Shown: positions 9,895 to 21,259 of the stretch, in pieces | How positions within the stretch are numbered: position 1 is the first letter of the stretch | Layout of the letters: each line of letters begins with the position of its first letter | NCBI GenBank assembly: GCA_002917075.1 | Contig: NTMA01000019.1 | Span: 1 to 64,000, forward strand | Reading direction: 5' to 3' | DNA length: 64,000 bases | DNA from: Hawksworthiomyces lignivorus | Taxonomy: Eukaryota; Ascomycota; Sordariomycetes; Ophiostomatales; Ophiostomataceae | Notes under the pieces: model-generated | Databases searched by the model: none | The model's input: the letters and a program-made list of their open reading frames with translations, nothing else | Told to the model about the DNA's origin: nothing | Made by a program: the position numbers and the translations under genes

Positions 9895-11133
9895 GAGAAG
9901 AGAGAGAGGAAGGAGAGGAGGCTGCATATAACACTAGGCGTAAGAGGCCGCGATTTATCTGAGCCAACTTAAAGAGAGATGGGAGACTGTACAGTAGAGT
10001 TTAAATGTGTTGTCTGATTGGCTGGATTTGGTTAAGATTCATTGTGTGATTGGCCTAAAAATTGTATGCCTAAGGCACTGAATTCATGTGCAAATAGGAA
10101 AGCGTATGTGCAAATAGGAATACTCTTTTTTTGATGTTGTCGAATATCTCTTTAGCCTATTCCCAGAAGTGTCTTCCGTACGCATTTAATAGAGAAGCTC
10201 AGGCAAAGGAAAAAGGATATACCAAATAAAGAAAGATCTCTGGAATAATATATGTCTACACTGTCCCCGGAGCCAAGTTCTTGTTATGTCAACATCGGGT
10301 GGGTAAGCTTTAGTGAAGCGGATGACACTACACGTTATTACAGGTCTTAAGCAAGGCGAATGTATCTTATAAAGCTCGGCTACAGACTGACTTCGATATT
10401 GTATTCAATGCTGCAATATCCCAGGACATATTGCTATACCCCTACATTGATTTGATATTCCTACATCGGCTACTAAGGTCGGGAGTTCGTCTGAGCTACG
10501 GCCACCAGAGCCCGCCCCAGTTCCAGGAAACTGTAGAAAAATTGCCCCTTCTAGGCGTGGATGAATATCGTGGAACCGAGTCATGCCCGGATAATTCAAC
10601 GTCGGCTCCTGAAATCGGGATATCTAGTTGACCACAACCACCAGGTGCCCGTATCTGCGACCACTAGAAGTTGTAGGTAAAGCGGCCCTTCCAGGCAGAA
10701 TACGTATCATGGGTATCGGCGCACGAAGATGAGTTCGTGGGCTTGACGCAAGTAAGCGCTGGAAATTTTAATAACGGTAAAATACTTCAATTCAAAGCAT
10801 AAACATAGGCTTACAGGAGCGGCGGGGGGAAGTCGTTTTGGAACCCTCTCCGTCAGTTTAATGCCTTGTTGGTCGTCCAAACTTGAGTGTGTATACCAAA
10901 TATAGAATTAGCATGAACAGAATTCCTTGCTGCATTGAAAAGACCGCAGAGAAGCCAAGGTATTAAGTAGAGTGCAAAAGCCTCAGACGTCCCAAGTCTT
11001 TCTTCGGCCATTGTTCGTAAACTCAGCCCTCATAAAAAGAAAAAAATAAGTGTGCTCTTTTTGAAGACAACCTATCTCGTCTGCTTAGCCCTGGGTCTGC
11101 CTGCCTCGAACATCCTAGGAAATCCTAGATACA
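9895..11133. other. Gene-free interval
   Basis: No supported gene on either strand. The sequence is AT-rich with scattered short frames that have no recognisable domain and no paired splice signals. Confidence 0.5.
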
Positions 11134-12009
11134 ATGTGTCACTTCATGCATCTCGTCGGCTGTATGCTTCTCATAGTAGCTGCACGCCGAGTTGCAGCGG
11201 GGACGCCGTCCGCGGGCTGCGGCAATACACCCAAGCTGGTGACCGCCGCTACTGCTAGCACGCCTTTGACCCAGACCTCGGGCGGCGTGACACGCCAGTA
11301 CTACGTGAAACTCCTGGCTGACTACGACAACAAGCACTAGTATCGTTTGATCTTTACTCTACATGCGCTCGATGGCAACGGCTAGCAGGTTACCGTCGGC
11401 TAGGGCGGCTATCTCTCTTGGTACGGCCTACTGGCCCTGATCAACGACACTATCGGCGCCGTCTACATTTCGCCAACCGGGCTCAGGAGTGGCTGGTGGA
11501 ACACAAGTGGCTCCGACGTGACGTTCCTCACAGCGGCCAGGAAAGCGGTCGAAGACGATTTGCGTATCGACACGGACCTCTGCTTCTCGACCGGCTTCAG
11601 CCACGGGGCTACCATGTCATACATCCTCGCCTGCGCCTGGGACTAGGATATCCGCGCCGTCGCCGTGTTGTCGGGCAACCCGCAGATCAGCGGTACACGC
11701 CCCAGCCCGGGCACCGATCCTGTGGCCTACTACGCCGAGCACGGTGTCCATGACTCCGTTCTTCCCATCGCTGGGGGCCGCCAGATGCGCGACCACTTTC
11801 TCAAGAACAACGGGTGCACCATTAAAGATGCTCCTGAGCCCACTAAAGGAAGCGGAAAACACATCAAGACCGTGTACGACGGTTGCTCTGAGGGGCACCC
11901 AGTTACGTGGGTCGCCTTTGACGGCGACCACACTCCGCAACCCATGGACAAAGGTGCAACAAAGACCTTTGCGGCGGATTATACCTGGGAGTTTTTTTTC
12001 ACAGTTTAA
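11134..12009 (+). pseudogene. Feruloyl-esterase/LpqC-like carbohydrate esterase, four in-frame TAG codons
   Basis: One continuous frame of 292 codons encodes a signal-peptide-like start (MCHFMHLVGCMLLIVAA) and a secreted polyhydroxybutyrate-depolymerase/feruloyl esterase fold. Landmarks are RQYYVKLLADYD near the N-terminus, the serine motif GFSHGATMSY, DPVAYYAEHG with the acidic residue, and FDGDHTPQP with the His. The frame is broken at 11338, 11383, 11401 and 11644, every time by TAG, with no frameshift. Each could derive from CAG (Gln) by one C-to-T change. The enzyme family releases ferulic or acetyl groups from plant xylan. Two cysteines usual near DLC and LSGC are replaced here, which supports real decay rather than recoding. 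Confidence 0.8.
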
Positions 12010-12184
12010 ATAGATGAAGACGTGAGCCGGAATACAAGACGACCTGTCCACCTACCTTCAAATTTATATTCAAGAGAGGGAGATACGTTATATATCTAAC
12101 GGAGGATTCGAAATAAGTTCCTAAAAACTATTCTTGGGCTAAGTTATATGGTGAGACTGCAGTAGCCTTGAGGTCGGGTTGACT

Positions 12185-12210
12185 TCTGGCCGAAGGCCAG
12201 AGGCCTTTTT
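12185..12210 (+). terminator. Strong hairpin followed by a T run
   Basis: TCTGGCC, a GAA loop and GGCCAGA form a perfect 7-bp stem, followed by GGCCTTTTT. It lies between the convergent ends of the esterase pseudogene and the fumarylacetoacetase-like gene. In a fungus this is not a standard terminator; it may be an RNA hairpin or part of a mobile-element end. Confidence 0.35.
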
Positions 12211-12401
12211 CAGTTGTCAACCAATTCGCAACCAATTTACTTCGTTTCAGTCTTCACAGAGTACCCATTATCTGACCGGAAGCCGTATATTTTGAGAAAG
12301 TGTGTATTATGGTGCCTGCCTAATCTATCTAGCGAAAAGAGCAAAGAATCTAGCTCGCTTTTTTACATGGCCTCAGGGCGGCAGGAGACGGCAGAATAGC
12401 T

Positions 12402-14012
12402 TCAGACAACTAAATCCTCCACCTCTACAGTACTGCGCAGGGGGTCCTCGCGCCAACGACTCAATATTGCTGGCAACACCTTAGCTCTAGCCTCCCCAAA
12501 TCCAAGTATAACCTTTCCAGTAGTTGAGTCTCTGCACCAGCCTTCTAGGATGACTTCATCACCATCCTCCACAAAAGTATTTAATATATCGGACGGCAAC
12601 GATTCCAATCTGGCGTTTGGAAGATGACGTTCGAAGATGCACCCGAGGCCAGTTTTTTCACCAGCTGAATTTGTTCGCTATCACAGGTGTCAATAGAAAA
12701 TGGAAAGTTTAACAAAAAAAAAAAGGAATCTTACATTGCTCGATATAGTACCTGTACCAAATAGGTCACCAGTAGACAAGCCTTCGCCAGCAGAACCCAA
12801 GTGAGTCAACTGCTGCAGAGGAGACCAATACAGCTCGTTTAGGTTCGTCTCACAAAGCGTGTATAATTTTCCAGACCCTAAGAAGCAGAAGTCAGTGGCC
12901 ATATCAAAGGTCAATCGGAGGATTCCAGGTAATCAGAAACGTACGCAACAATTTTGCTTCTAATTCAATATCGTAGGTGAGTGCAGCATCTCCTTGAGGA
13001 GATAAATGCGGCAATGGTGGCGGATTTTGTGGAATCTTGCTTGCACACTTGAATCTTTCAAGAGATTCAATTGGTATTATCCAAGAACTTATTGTCGTGC
13101 ATGACCCCTTTGAGTGAAATGGGCCTAGGGGAGGCATTTCAAACATTTGAATTTTCCTAGCTGACCAGTCATTGAGAAGAGTGAACCCAAAAATGTGATC
13201 TCTTGCATTGTCAAGGCTCAGGCGGTATCCTCGTGGGACCGGCTTCGCTAGCCAAACGCCCACTTCAAATTCGAAATCAAAATTTATCTCAGGTTGGAAA
13301 CGAAGCTCAGTAGGGTTTTGTTGATCAGGAAATACGCCGCATGGTCGTATCACTGGAACCCCAGACACTGCAAGGCTGGAAGTTCGGCCGTTGTAGACTG
13401 AAGGTATCGCATACCAATTAGCGGCAGGGGCTTTAACGCTCATGATGGCAGAACACTGGTGTATGTGTTAGGTCATGTCAGTACCATCTCTTCTTCCCTC
13501 CCCATCCCATCTGTCTACCAAAACAGTAATGAACTTGGGTATACAGACATTCGCAGCATGCTCATGCGAGCAGTAGAAATCCGAGAAATTAGAAGTCTCC
13601 ATAGGAAGATGATTTTTTACCTTAGAGAACGGGATTTTTGCTCTATCTATGGCATGAGACAGGATTTCTTGTCTAATTAAAGCTCTGACGGAATCTCGCA
13701 GGTCCTTCGGCAAGACTGCGAAGGCATTCCAGCTGCCCTGTGATCCGTCAATCAGCAGATATGCTAAGAATGCTGCAAAGAGCAGCACTTATTTGAAGCA
13801 TTCTTGAGCCGAAGTTTAAAAAATACACCTTTAGCTCTTACAGTAGTGAAGGCATTTTCAGGTAATCCTGCAATGGCAGTAAAGAACCCATCTCGGTACA
13901 AAATGTCCAAGTCAATGGCATAATCTTCAAAAGCAACAGCGCATCGCTTAACTGTATTGTCCTCAGTTGTGATAACCCCGTAGGGCAAGTTATCGATGGT
14001 AAATGGAGTCAT
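12402..14012 (-). CDS. Fumarylacetoacetase-family hydrolase
   Basis: Five exons fit in frame: 13829-14012, 13519-13772, 12945-13455, 12735-12877 and 12402-12677, giving 455 aa, close to the 420-440 of fungal FAH. The N-terminal domain starts FTIDNLPYGVI. The catalytic domain follows with NHLPMETSNFSDFY, CSHEHAAN (catalytic His region), NFDFEFEVGVWL (metal-binding Glu pair), LLNDWSAR (metal Asp), HSKGSCTTIS and STGDLFGTGTIS. Family members cleave fumarylacetoacetate to fumarate and acetoacetate at the end of tyrosine/phenylalanine breakdown, or related ring-fission diketo acids. It is divergently transcribed from a zinc-cluster regulator, which suggests a pathway-specific paralogue rather than the housekeeping enzyme. 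NDWSARK replaces the common NDWSARD. Exon 1-2 and 2-3 junctions are the least certain. Confidence 0.85.
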
Positions 14013-14474
14013 GGTAAAACTGAATAAGTTGCATCGCCTCCATACGGCCAAGAAACTTCGTAACTTTTGGATGAGCGTGCTCGTTATATGCATCAAGCAT
14101 ATTCCAAGGTAAAGGAAGAAGGTGATTTAGCGGCTACCTGAGCTAGGAAGTTACATCACCTAGGTACCTAGGGATACAGATTAAGCACATCACTACTGAC
14201 CATTAGTCATCGCTTGCCACCGAATAGCTCCTCGGTCAGAGTCTCCACAGATGCGCTTCCCCGCAGTTGGGACATATAAATGAATTTCATTTCCCGTCGC
14301 TTTTTTGTTTTATTGTCCGGCCCACTTTCCCCAAGATTTATGTTTATATTCTTGGTGTAGCTTAACCGAGTGACTGCAAGTCTTGTCCCATTCCCGAATA
14401 CCGTACACGCCGCCTCTTTCTATCCCCATCCAAGCGCCAGCCGATTGGTGAATTGTGGGCCCGAATCGACCCAG
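14013..14474. promoter_or_regulatory. Shared bidirectional promoter of the FAH-like gene and its zinc-cluster regulator
   Basis: The two start codons face away across 462 bp. The interval contains a perfect 14-bp palindrome CCTAGGTACCTAGG at 14159-14172 and CCG-N10-CGG at 14220-14235, a spaced CGG pair of the sort Zn2Cys6 dimers bind. I infer that the adjacent regulator may control both genes. The sites are sequence matches only. Confidence 0.4.
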
Positions 14475-16605
14475 ATGCCCGGAAGACCTAGACGATCCTG
14501 CAATAGTTGCAATGGCCAGAAGGTAGTTTTTCCGTGGGAGCGATCCAGTAGTATATGAGAATGATGCTAACACGGGCACATAGCTAAGATGCTGTGGCCA
14601 GCGGCCTGCCTGTTCGAGATGTCGGCGTCTGAACAAGCCGTGTGTCTACCGATCCGCAGCGGTTGGTGTTGCTAGTTCTCCTCAAGCAGCCCAACCGGTA
14701 GAATTACCGATAGAGAAGTCTTGCGAACTGTATCTTTCGGGTCATCGAGTGACTGAAAAGAGATACTTTGGTATTCCAGATGCATTGCTGCCAACTTTGA
14801 TAGACCTCTACTACTCACGTCTCTACAATGCCTCTCTTCTCGTCCATCGACCAACACTGATGAAAGAGATCGAGGCGGGTACTGTTCGCACCGATGTGCT
14901 ACTGAGTATCTGCGCCCTGGCTTCAAAGTAGGCAATGGCGAGATTTGCCGCTTTTCTTTCTTCCAAAATACTTGAATCTGTCTAATGTTGCCAGATTTTA
15001 CTTGGACCAAAAGGGGTCGCCGGTTCTTATAGAGAATCATTTTTCACGCGAATGGGCTGAAACTGCTGGCCGTCTGGCCCTGCGAGACTTTGAAAATCCA
15101 ACGGGCGAACGAATCACCGTGTTTCTCAACCTCTCCCTTTTTTGGTACGGGACAGGGGATTTTCGGCGGTCGAATATGCATTCTGGTCAGTTCTATTGCC
15201 CTCACAGAAAAAGAATCAGTGAACTGATTTTCAATTTAATCTTGGCTTAACTTGAATAGCTTGCGCCTCAAACACAGCCTGGACCTTAGGAGTACCTCGA
15301 CAGGGCGTGAGCAAAGACGACCCGCTTATTGATGAGATTCGACGCAGACGTTTCTGGGCCTGCTATCTTTTGTGCTCCTTTCAGTGCGATTCTCTTTTTC
15401 CGAGAAGTCCTACTGATGCCATGATGAACCTCAATCTTCCTTGTAACGAACGCGAGTTTACCCTGCAATGCCCTCCCCCTGGTGTTACATTGAGCTCTGC
15501 CACACCGTCCAAGAGCATTTTTGCCGAGCTAGTAAGGGTGATGTCACTGTGGTCGGCGGTTGTGGTACTTATCAAGCAATCCAATTGGACGATTGAACAG
15601 CGACTCGTCGAGATACAGAAACTAGACGGTCGCATTCACGAGGCCTGGTCGACATTGGACCCCGTCTTCCACCTTGATATTGCCAACATGGCTACTATCC
15701 CAGTAAACGATTTGCCGAAACTTTTGCTTCTTCATATTATTTATCACCAATGTTTTTGCTCCTTGCATTCGTCTATTGTTCCATTATTTTCCTTGGGCGC
15801 TTACGAAGGGTCATTTTCGTATGCTCAGCAGCTCTCTGCACAAACTGCATTCCAGCATGGAAATTCCGTGTCCGCACTTCTTCAGGCCGCTCTAAATTTG
15901 GACTGGGACTGTTCTAGTATGCCGAGCTTTATTGGATACTCAGCGTATTGTGCCTGCGCCATTCAGACACCATTCCTCTGGTGTTCCAAACCAGATGTTA
16001 AGCAACAAGCCATGTATAGCATTCTTGCTAATCTGAAGACCTTGCAAATCCTGGGTAGACACTGGGCATTTTTGAAGCTTTTGGTATGGAAATTGTGCCT
16101 TACGATTACCATTCTTAATGCATATTTATTAACAATATTTCTGCAGGGTCGATTTGCGTGCGGCTTGTATAAAGTTCATGCTAGCGGACCGCATCTTCTG
16201 ACAGATGAACCAAGGAACATGCCACCAGGAGCTTTGAACTGGGTTCAGACAGCTAATTCAAGAGCAAGACTGTCCATCCTGGCACATAACAGTATCATTG
16301 TGAGCGACCAAGACGCAGCAGTACAGACTGTTCAGGACATCAATGACGTTGGCCTGGATAATGCAGAAGAGAGGAGTGCCATTTCAGCTGAAGAAAAAAT
16401 AGAAGACTTTATGTCTCAAATCTCCCGTGAGGCAAGCAGTACAAGTAGTCAGTTGCAAATGATCACAGATGCATTTGTTCCAGCAGAGAGTCTCAACTTT
16501 TACGACCGCGATGGAACATACGACTGGGTTATGGCTGGACCACAGCTAGATCAATTCGGACTTATCGAAGATAGGATCTCAGAACTATTACAACAAGGGG
16601 TATGA
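14475..16605 (+). CDS. Zn2Cys6 transcription factor with fungal-specific regulatory domain
   Basis: Exons 14475-14522, 14584-14927, 14995-15185, 15260-16083 and 16147-16605 join in frame to 621 aa. The first splice rebuilds the binuclear zinc cluster: CNSCNGQK, then LRCCGQRPACSRC and RRLNKPC, six cysteines in canonical spacing. The middle-homology domain (PF04082 type) runs from about residue 120 (YYSRLYNASLLVHRPTL) through RRRRFWACYLL to the helical repeats. The C-terminus is acidic and Ser/Gln-rich, suiting an activation domain. The last intron (63 bp) has no stop and is a multiple of three, so retention is possible. Its divergence from the FAH-like gene and nearness to the MFS and cupin genes suggest it is the local regulator of that set. 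Confidence 0.85.
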
Positions 16606-16715
16606 TTGATTGTCCTTTATTGGCTGTAGATAAATGATGCTTTCATACTGCAGAGAGAATCTTGTGAAAGGAACGGATTCATTTCTCTGTGTACTAGATT
16701 TGAAAATTGACCAGT

Positions 16716-18909
16716 TTAGACATCAAACTTGGCAAAGTAACGTCTCATTCTGGACCCGAATATGAGCAGGGGTACCGTAAGCAGGAACAAAACTCCTTCA
16801 ATCAGAGTTTGGTAACCCGTCACCTATGAACCAATTTGTTGTCTCGTCTTAGTTCACCGCGAAAGATATATGCGTAATAGACCAAAACAAATGGGAGAGC
16901 AGCACGTACATGCGAAAACCCGTCTTTAAGAATCCAAGGATAGACTGCGAAGCACAGCGCGAAGGCGAATGTGTTCTTAAATGCTGTGAGGGACGTCATC
17001 GCTTCTCCAGCTACTGGCCGGTGAGCATCGACGACATACGTCATGCCAATGTTTGGCACTGCACAGAGGACGCCATATGATATCCCAGAGCCAACAGCTG
17101 GTACTGCCCAATGCAGTTGCTTTTCGAGACCGAATCCCCACATTAAAAGGCCAGCAGGACCGAAAATAATGGGAAGAATCATCAAGTAGAGGCGGTATTC
17201 CGGCTCAAAGTATCCCTTGTGACGCTTCGTTACAATTGCAATAAGCCAATCGCAGAGGGGGCCTGAATAGAGGCATCCGAGCAAGGCTCCAATCAAATTC
17301 TAAAATTATTTTGGATGATTAGCTGGTGAAATAGTAACCTTATCCACAGAAGGACGCCAACACAAATCTTACAGCGATGTACAAATTTCCAACGCCTAGG
17401 GCAGAGAAATTATAAATTTCAGTGAAATATGTCGAATTTGCTGTCAACTGGAAGACAACCCAGCCGAGAGTGACCCCATAACAGAGCGCTGCGTAAAGTA
17501 CAGCAGGATACAGCAAAAGTTGGAGAGGGCGGTAGAAGTAAAGCCAGAGGCTTGTATCTCTATTTGAAAGCAAAAATTATTGTCAGCAGCGCATTGTCTG
17601 GTATTTTTGACAAAAAATGTTAGATATTTGTTACTTACATGTCGTGCCAGCGAGTGACACTAAGGGATTTTATAAAATTATAATTTGACGTGATGTGGTC
17701 GCTCGAAACGTCATCGTTCTCAACCTCGTTATTTTCGGGGCGAGCAAAGTTGGTCTCTTCATAAAAGATTGCAATAAGAAGGAAACATGTTCCGTTCAGT
17801 ATAGAGCACATCCAAAAAATCCAGCGCCATCGGCTGTTAGCATTAACAACAAGCCCCCCAAAAATTCCCCCAAGAGCACTACCGCCTCCAATCATAAATC
17901 TGTCGACGAAATATTGTGTCAGATTTAAACGTATGAATGTGCCGTCGAAAGTGTATACTTGCGTATAAAACCCAGTCTTAGTAGCTCTTTCATGAAGAAA
18001 ATAAAGATCAGCGACCTGTCACAATAATGTATTAATACCAACGGTCTGGGCTCAGTTTTCCATGATAGTGGTCACTGGAGCTTACAACAGCAGGCCCCAT
18101 TGCTTCTGATGCACTGCCGGCAAATCCTGTTACGAGGCGAGAAGCCAAAAGTGACCCGTATGATTTTGCCTCAGCAGCCCAGACACCTATCACAAGCAGT
18201 CAGACGAAAGTGTAAAAAAAAAATAAGTACGAGCAGAGACGCCACATAATCCTACAAGTGACAAAGAATAAGAGGCTAGAGATAACGGAAACAGGTCGTT
18301 TGCCGTATTTTAGAGATAATGGGATCCAAAACAAATTCTAACCGCTGTGTTAGCAAAGTTACACTGAGAATATAGTCAAGGGAGAGACTGATCGTACGCC
18401 GAGACCAAGAGTCAAAATTTGAAAGCTAATGAGGTACCCGCTTTCATTAGCGGAGATCCCAAACTCTTCGATGACGTACGACAAACCGGGTGTCATGGCC
18501 GAGAGGCTGTAGTTAGAAAGCAAGACGAAGAACGAGATACTCGCGAAGGCCATATGCTTCCTCCATGTGGACCAAGTCTTTCAAATTTCTTAGTTATGAA
18601 CTTTTTGAATGTCACTTTGAACAAATCACCAGCAAAGGAAAACATACTAGGGGGTCATGAGGATCCTGTGTTGGGCGAGGTATAAGAACACGGCCAATAA
18701 CATTTCCATTCGCATCCTCTGGCATATAACGTCAGCAACTAGAATAACTATGATGGATTTGAAAATAGTTACAGGCACAAAGACAAATTACCTCTAAACA
18801 GATGGGAAGCTTGAACCTGAGTGTGATGGTGATGAGTGGTATGTGCTACTGGAGCAGCGAATTCCGAACGGGAGACCTTGAGGTCTGCAGACTCCTTTAA
18901 CGATTGCAT
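16716..18909 (-). CDS. Major facilitator superfamily transporter (drug:H+ antiporter-1 type)
   Basis: About nine exons can be chained from the ATG at 18909 to the TAA at 16716. The N-terminal cytosolic part includes a His run (THHHHTQ), then DPLTWSTWRKHMAF leads into the first helix. The motif-A region is NLFWIPLSLKYGKRP. VADLYFLHERATKTGFYTQ marks the TM4-5 loop and GGGSALGGIFGG the glycine-rich TM5 typical of fungal DHA1 pumps. The second bundle ends MRRYFAKFDV. It should export or import a small organic compound across the plasma membrane. The gene lies convergent with the regulator at 14475 and close to the cupin and amidohydrolase genes, fitting a catabolic cluster with its own transporter. 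The substrate cannot be read from sequence. Internal exon borders rest on good GT-AG pairs but are unverified. Confidence 0.82.
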
Positions 18910-19507
18910 TTTGTATTGTTGATCTGCGTATTTGAATTGATGACCGAGGAGTTAATCCAATCAGTGTGACTACTTGCCTTCTTTCTTATACACAATCTGT
19001 TTGAAAACGTTTGTACTTGCCCCCCCCCCCCGGGAAAAATGTCACGGTCCCAAGTTACATAGCCAATAATTGCACCCATGAGCTTGTAGGCTGCCTTGAG
19101 AATACCAAGCTATTCAATTCATCTCCAATTTCCCGAATATCAGGTGCTTTTTCCAACCTAGCGAACTGGGTTAGATAGCTAACCCCGTGGGGTCCTGAAG
19201 CCGCTAAATAAACTAAGTGGATCAACTCTTGGATGGGCAATAATGCCGAGATTGTTGGACATAGCTTTCCTTTCACCAATGTACTTCTTTTTATGCTGAA
19301 ACTTGTGTTTGTATTGTAAAAGCTTCTAATTATTCTTTCTTTTTTCATTTATCGTGCTGGAAGCCATTTTTGCACGGATTGGTTCTCTCGTAGCCTGAAA
19401 AATACAAGCAGATTCGTCTATTTTTCTCCCTTAATGTTGCGCAAGTTCTCAAGCCGTGGAATTTTCAATTGAACCTGATACATATTCTGACAGATTTATG
19501 TAATTCT
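18910..19507. other. Intergenic region between the MFS and cupin genes
   Basis: No supported gene. It is AT-rich and includes a run of about twelve C residues followed by GGG near 19020-19035. It holds the MFS upstream region and the 3' end of the cupin gene. Confidence 0.5.
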
Positions 19508-20282
19508 CTACGAATCTATGTGACCACCGGAAGTAACATTTTCCTTTTCATATCCTATCGAAGTGAGTAATTTCTCCCCGACTTTGACGGCATGCGCAGC
19601 TATATGTTCAATTTGTAAGTGAAAAATCTAGCCCACGCTTCTCATTAAGAAGGTATGAAGCAGCTGCTGGGACGTACCGGTGAGAATGAAGTAAATTCTG
19701 GCTGGTTTATCAGAATAGTTCGTCCAACCATGAATTGTAGCACGTTGGACACAGACGTCGCCGGCCTTCATATCAATGCGAACTCCATCATCCAGATGGC
19801 TGTGACAGCGCAGCAAATTCATACGACCATTAGTGTACGCGCATTGCATTATTAGTGATATACCACGTTAATCAAGAGTGACATACCAGGTTACTTCGCC
19901 ACTATGCAAGATGCCAAAATCCAAAGATTCCGTGCGATGAAACATCTAAAATGTACCCATATGTTTAGTGTTCCGATACTGCTGTGTTTTCAATGTAACA
20001 AATCCTTTCTCAACTCACAGTCTCTGTCTTTGGCGCAATATCAACAACTCGGAGAACTATGCCATCTGAATTCGATAAATCTGTGGTAGCAACTTTCGCA
20101 GGGTCATCCCACTCATCCAGCGATGCTGGAAACTCGTGTGTTTCGTAGAGAACTGCAAAGTTGCACTTCACTGGCGTTGGCACACAGGGGATTTTGCTAT
20201 CTGCAACCACTATTGCTCGACCATTTGCATTGTGGCCGGTGACAATTCGTCTCGGATCTGGAAATAGTTGCTGTGCAGACAT
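19508..20282 (-). CDS. Small cupin-domain protein
   Basis: Four exons (20019-20282, 19887-19945, 19678-19799, 19508-19599) join in frame to 178 aa, the usual size of fungal single-cupin proteins. After an N-terminal region with RRIVTGHNANGRAIV comes the barrel: FHRTESLDFGILHSGEVT, then LDDGVRIDMKAGDVCVQRAT and IHGWTNYSDKPARIYFIL. The second cupin motif keeps G, D and His (GDVCVQ...HGW); the first lacks the usual paired His, so metal binding is uncertain. Relatives occur in aromatic-degradation and secondary-metabolite clusters as putative isomerases or dioxygenase-like enzymes. Its placement between the MFS and amidohydrolase genes suggests a pathway role. The specific reaction is unknown. 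Confidence 0.78.
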
Positions 20283-21259
20283 GACCGATGATTTCGTTGA
20301 ACTGCGAAGGCAGGATGATTTTAAAGAAACAAGCAGAAGGGAATAGTCCTAGGAAAACCTGCTACACAAAAAAGTCTAGCAAAAATATTACACGAGAATG
20401 GTTGAAGATTTAGGTGTTGCCGTGGTTGACTCATGTAATAATCCTTGTCTTTGTAGGATTTCAACAATACGATTGGCAATGCAACGGACGCTGGATATTC
20501 GGGTTAATATGCAACACTCCGAAATGTGTGGCCCTTATTTTATCCATTCGGCATTTACCTCGTTTCTATTCAGTCTACCAATCAATGCAGCACGCTAGTC
20601 ACATTTTCCTTATTGTTAATCCGCTTCCTTTTCAGGCCGACTGTATCTCCCCTAGATCAAATCTAGGTAGTCTGGGCTGGGTAACAAGTGGGTTGATAAT
20701 TTGACTACCTAGATTCGGTTTATTGCCCTATTGCCGAATTGTCCACATGAGGAACGGTTATGCAGAAATATTTCATCATTTATCCTTGTTTTTTATTTGC
20801 CAGATACAAGGAGGTTTCTATTATGCATTTTAGTATACTTCTTACGGATTTTCTTGACAAGGAATTCGAAGTAACCTTCTAGTCACATCGCGCATCTATA
20901 TTATATGAATGACCAAATAATAAACTGATTATCCCGAATGAAAATGCCTGGTACTCCGTATGGTCCGTGATAGCGTCATTCGCCGCCATTCACACCATTC
21001 ACATCTACAAAGAGCAAAGTCAGTTACTAATTGGGTATAGCTTGACCGTGGAGAACTACATCCGTGCAAGGGATCCAGCCCGCTGGTTACTGCGGAGAAG
21101 CAAGATGTGGGGATTACAGACAGAAGCCGAATGGCCGATTGTGTGATTGTATCAACAGTGCCATAAATGCGTCAAGTCCGGCTCTTCCAGTAACCATAGA
21201 GTCATTCTGATTCTCAGGAAAACTATAACTGAAAAGCAACAATAGTACCACGTAGTATC
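20283..21259. other. Gene-free interval before the amidohydrolase
   Basis: No supported gene. Inverted CTAGATC/CTACCTAGATT segments occur at 20650-20720, and TACTCCGTA lies at 20952-20960. The right part is the amidohydrolase promoter. Confidence 0.45.

Noticed and set aside
9758..9967. Cys-rich peptide on the minus strand of the minisatellite
   Set aside because: It starts with TTG rather than ATG, has no signal peptide, and its cysteines follow directly from the 12-bp repeat; the plus-strand reading has the more constrained pattern.
3092..11646. UAG reassigned to glutamine, suggested by five in-frame TAG codons
   Set aside because: TAG is used as a normal stop by other genes in the window (amidohydrolase at 22702, both secreted-peptide genes), and the esterase also lacks conserved cysteines, so mutation is simpler.
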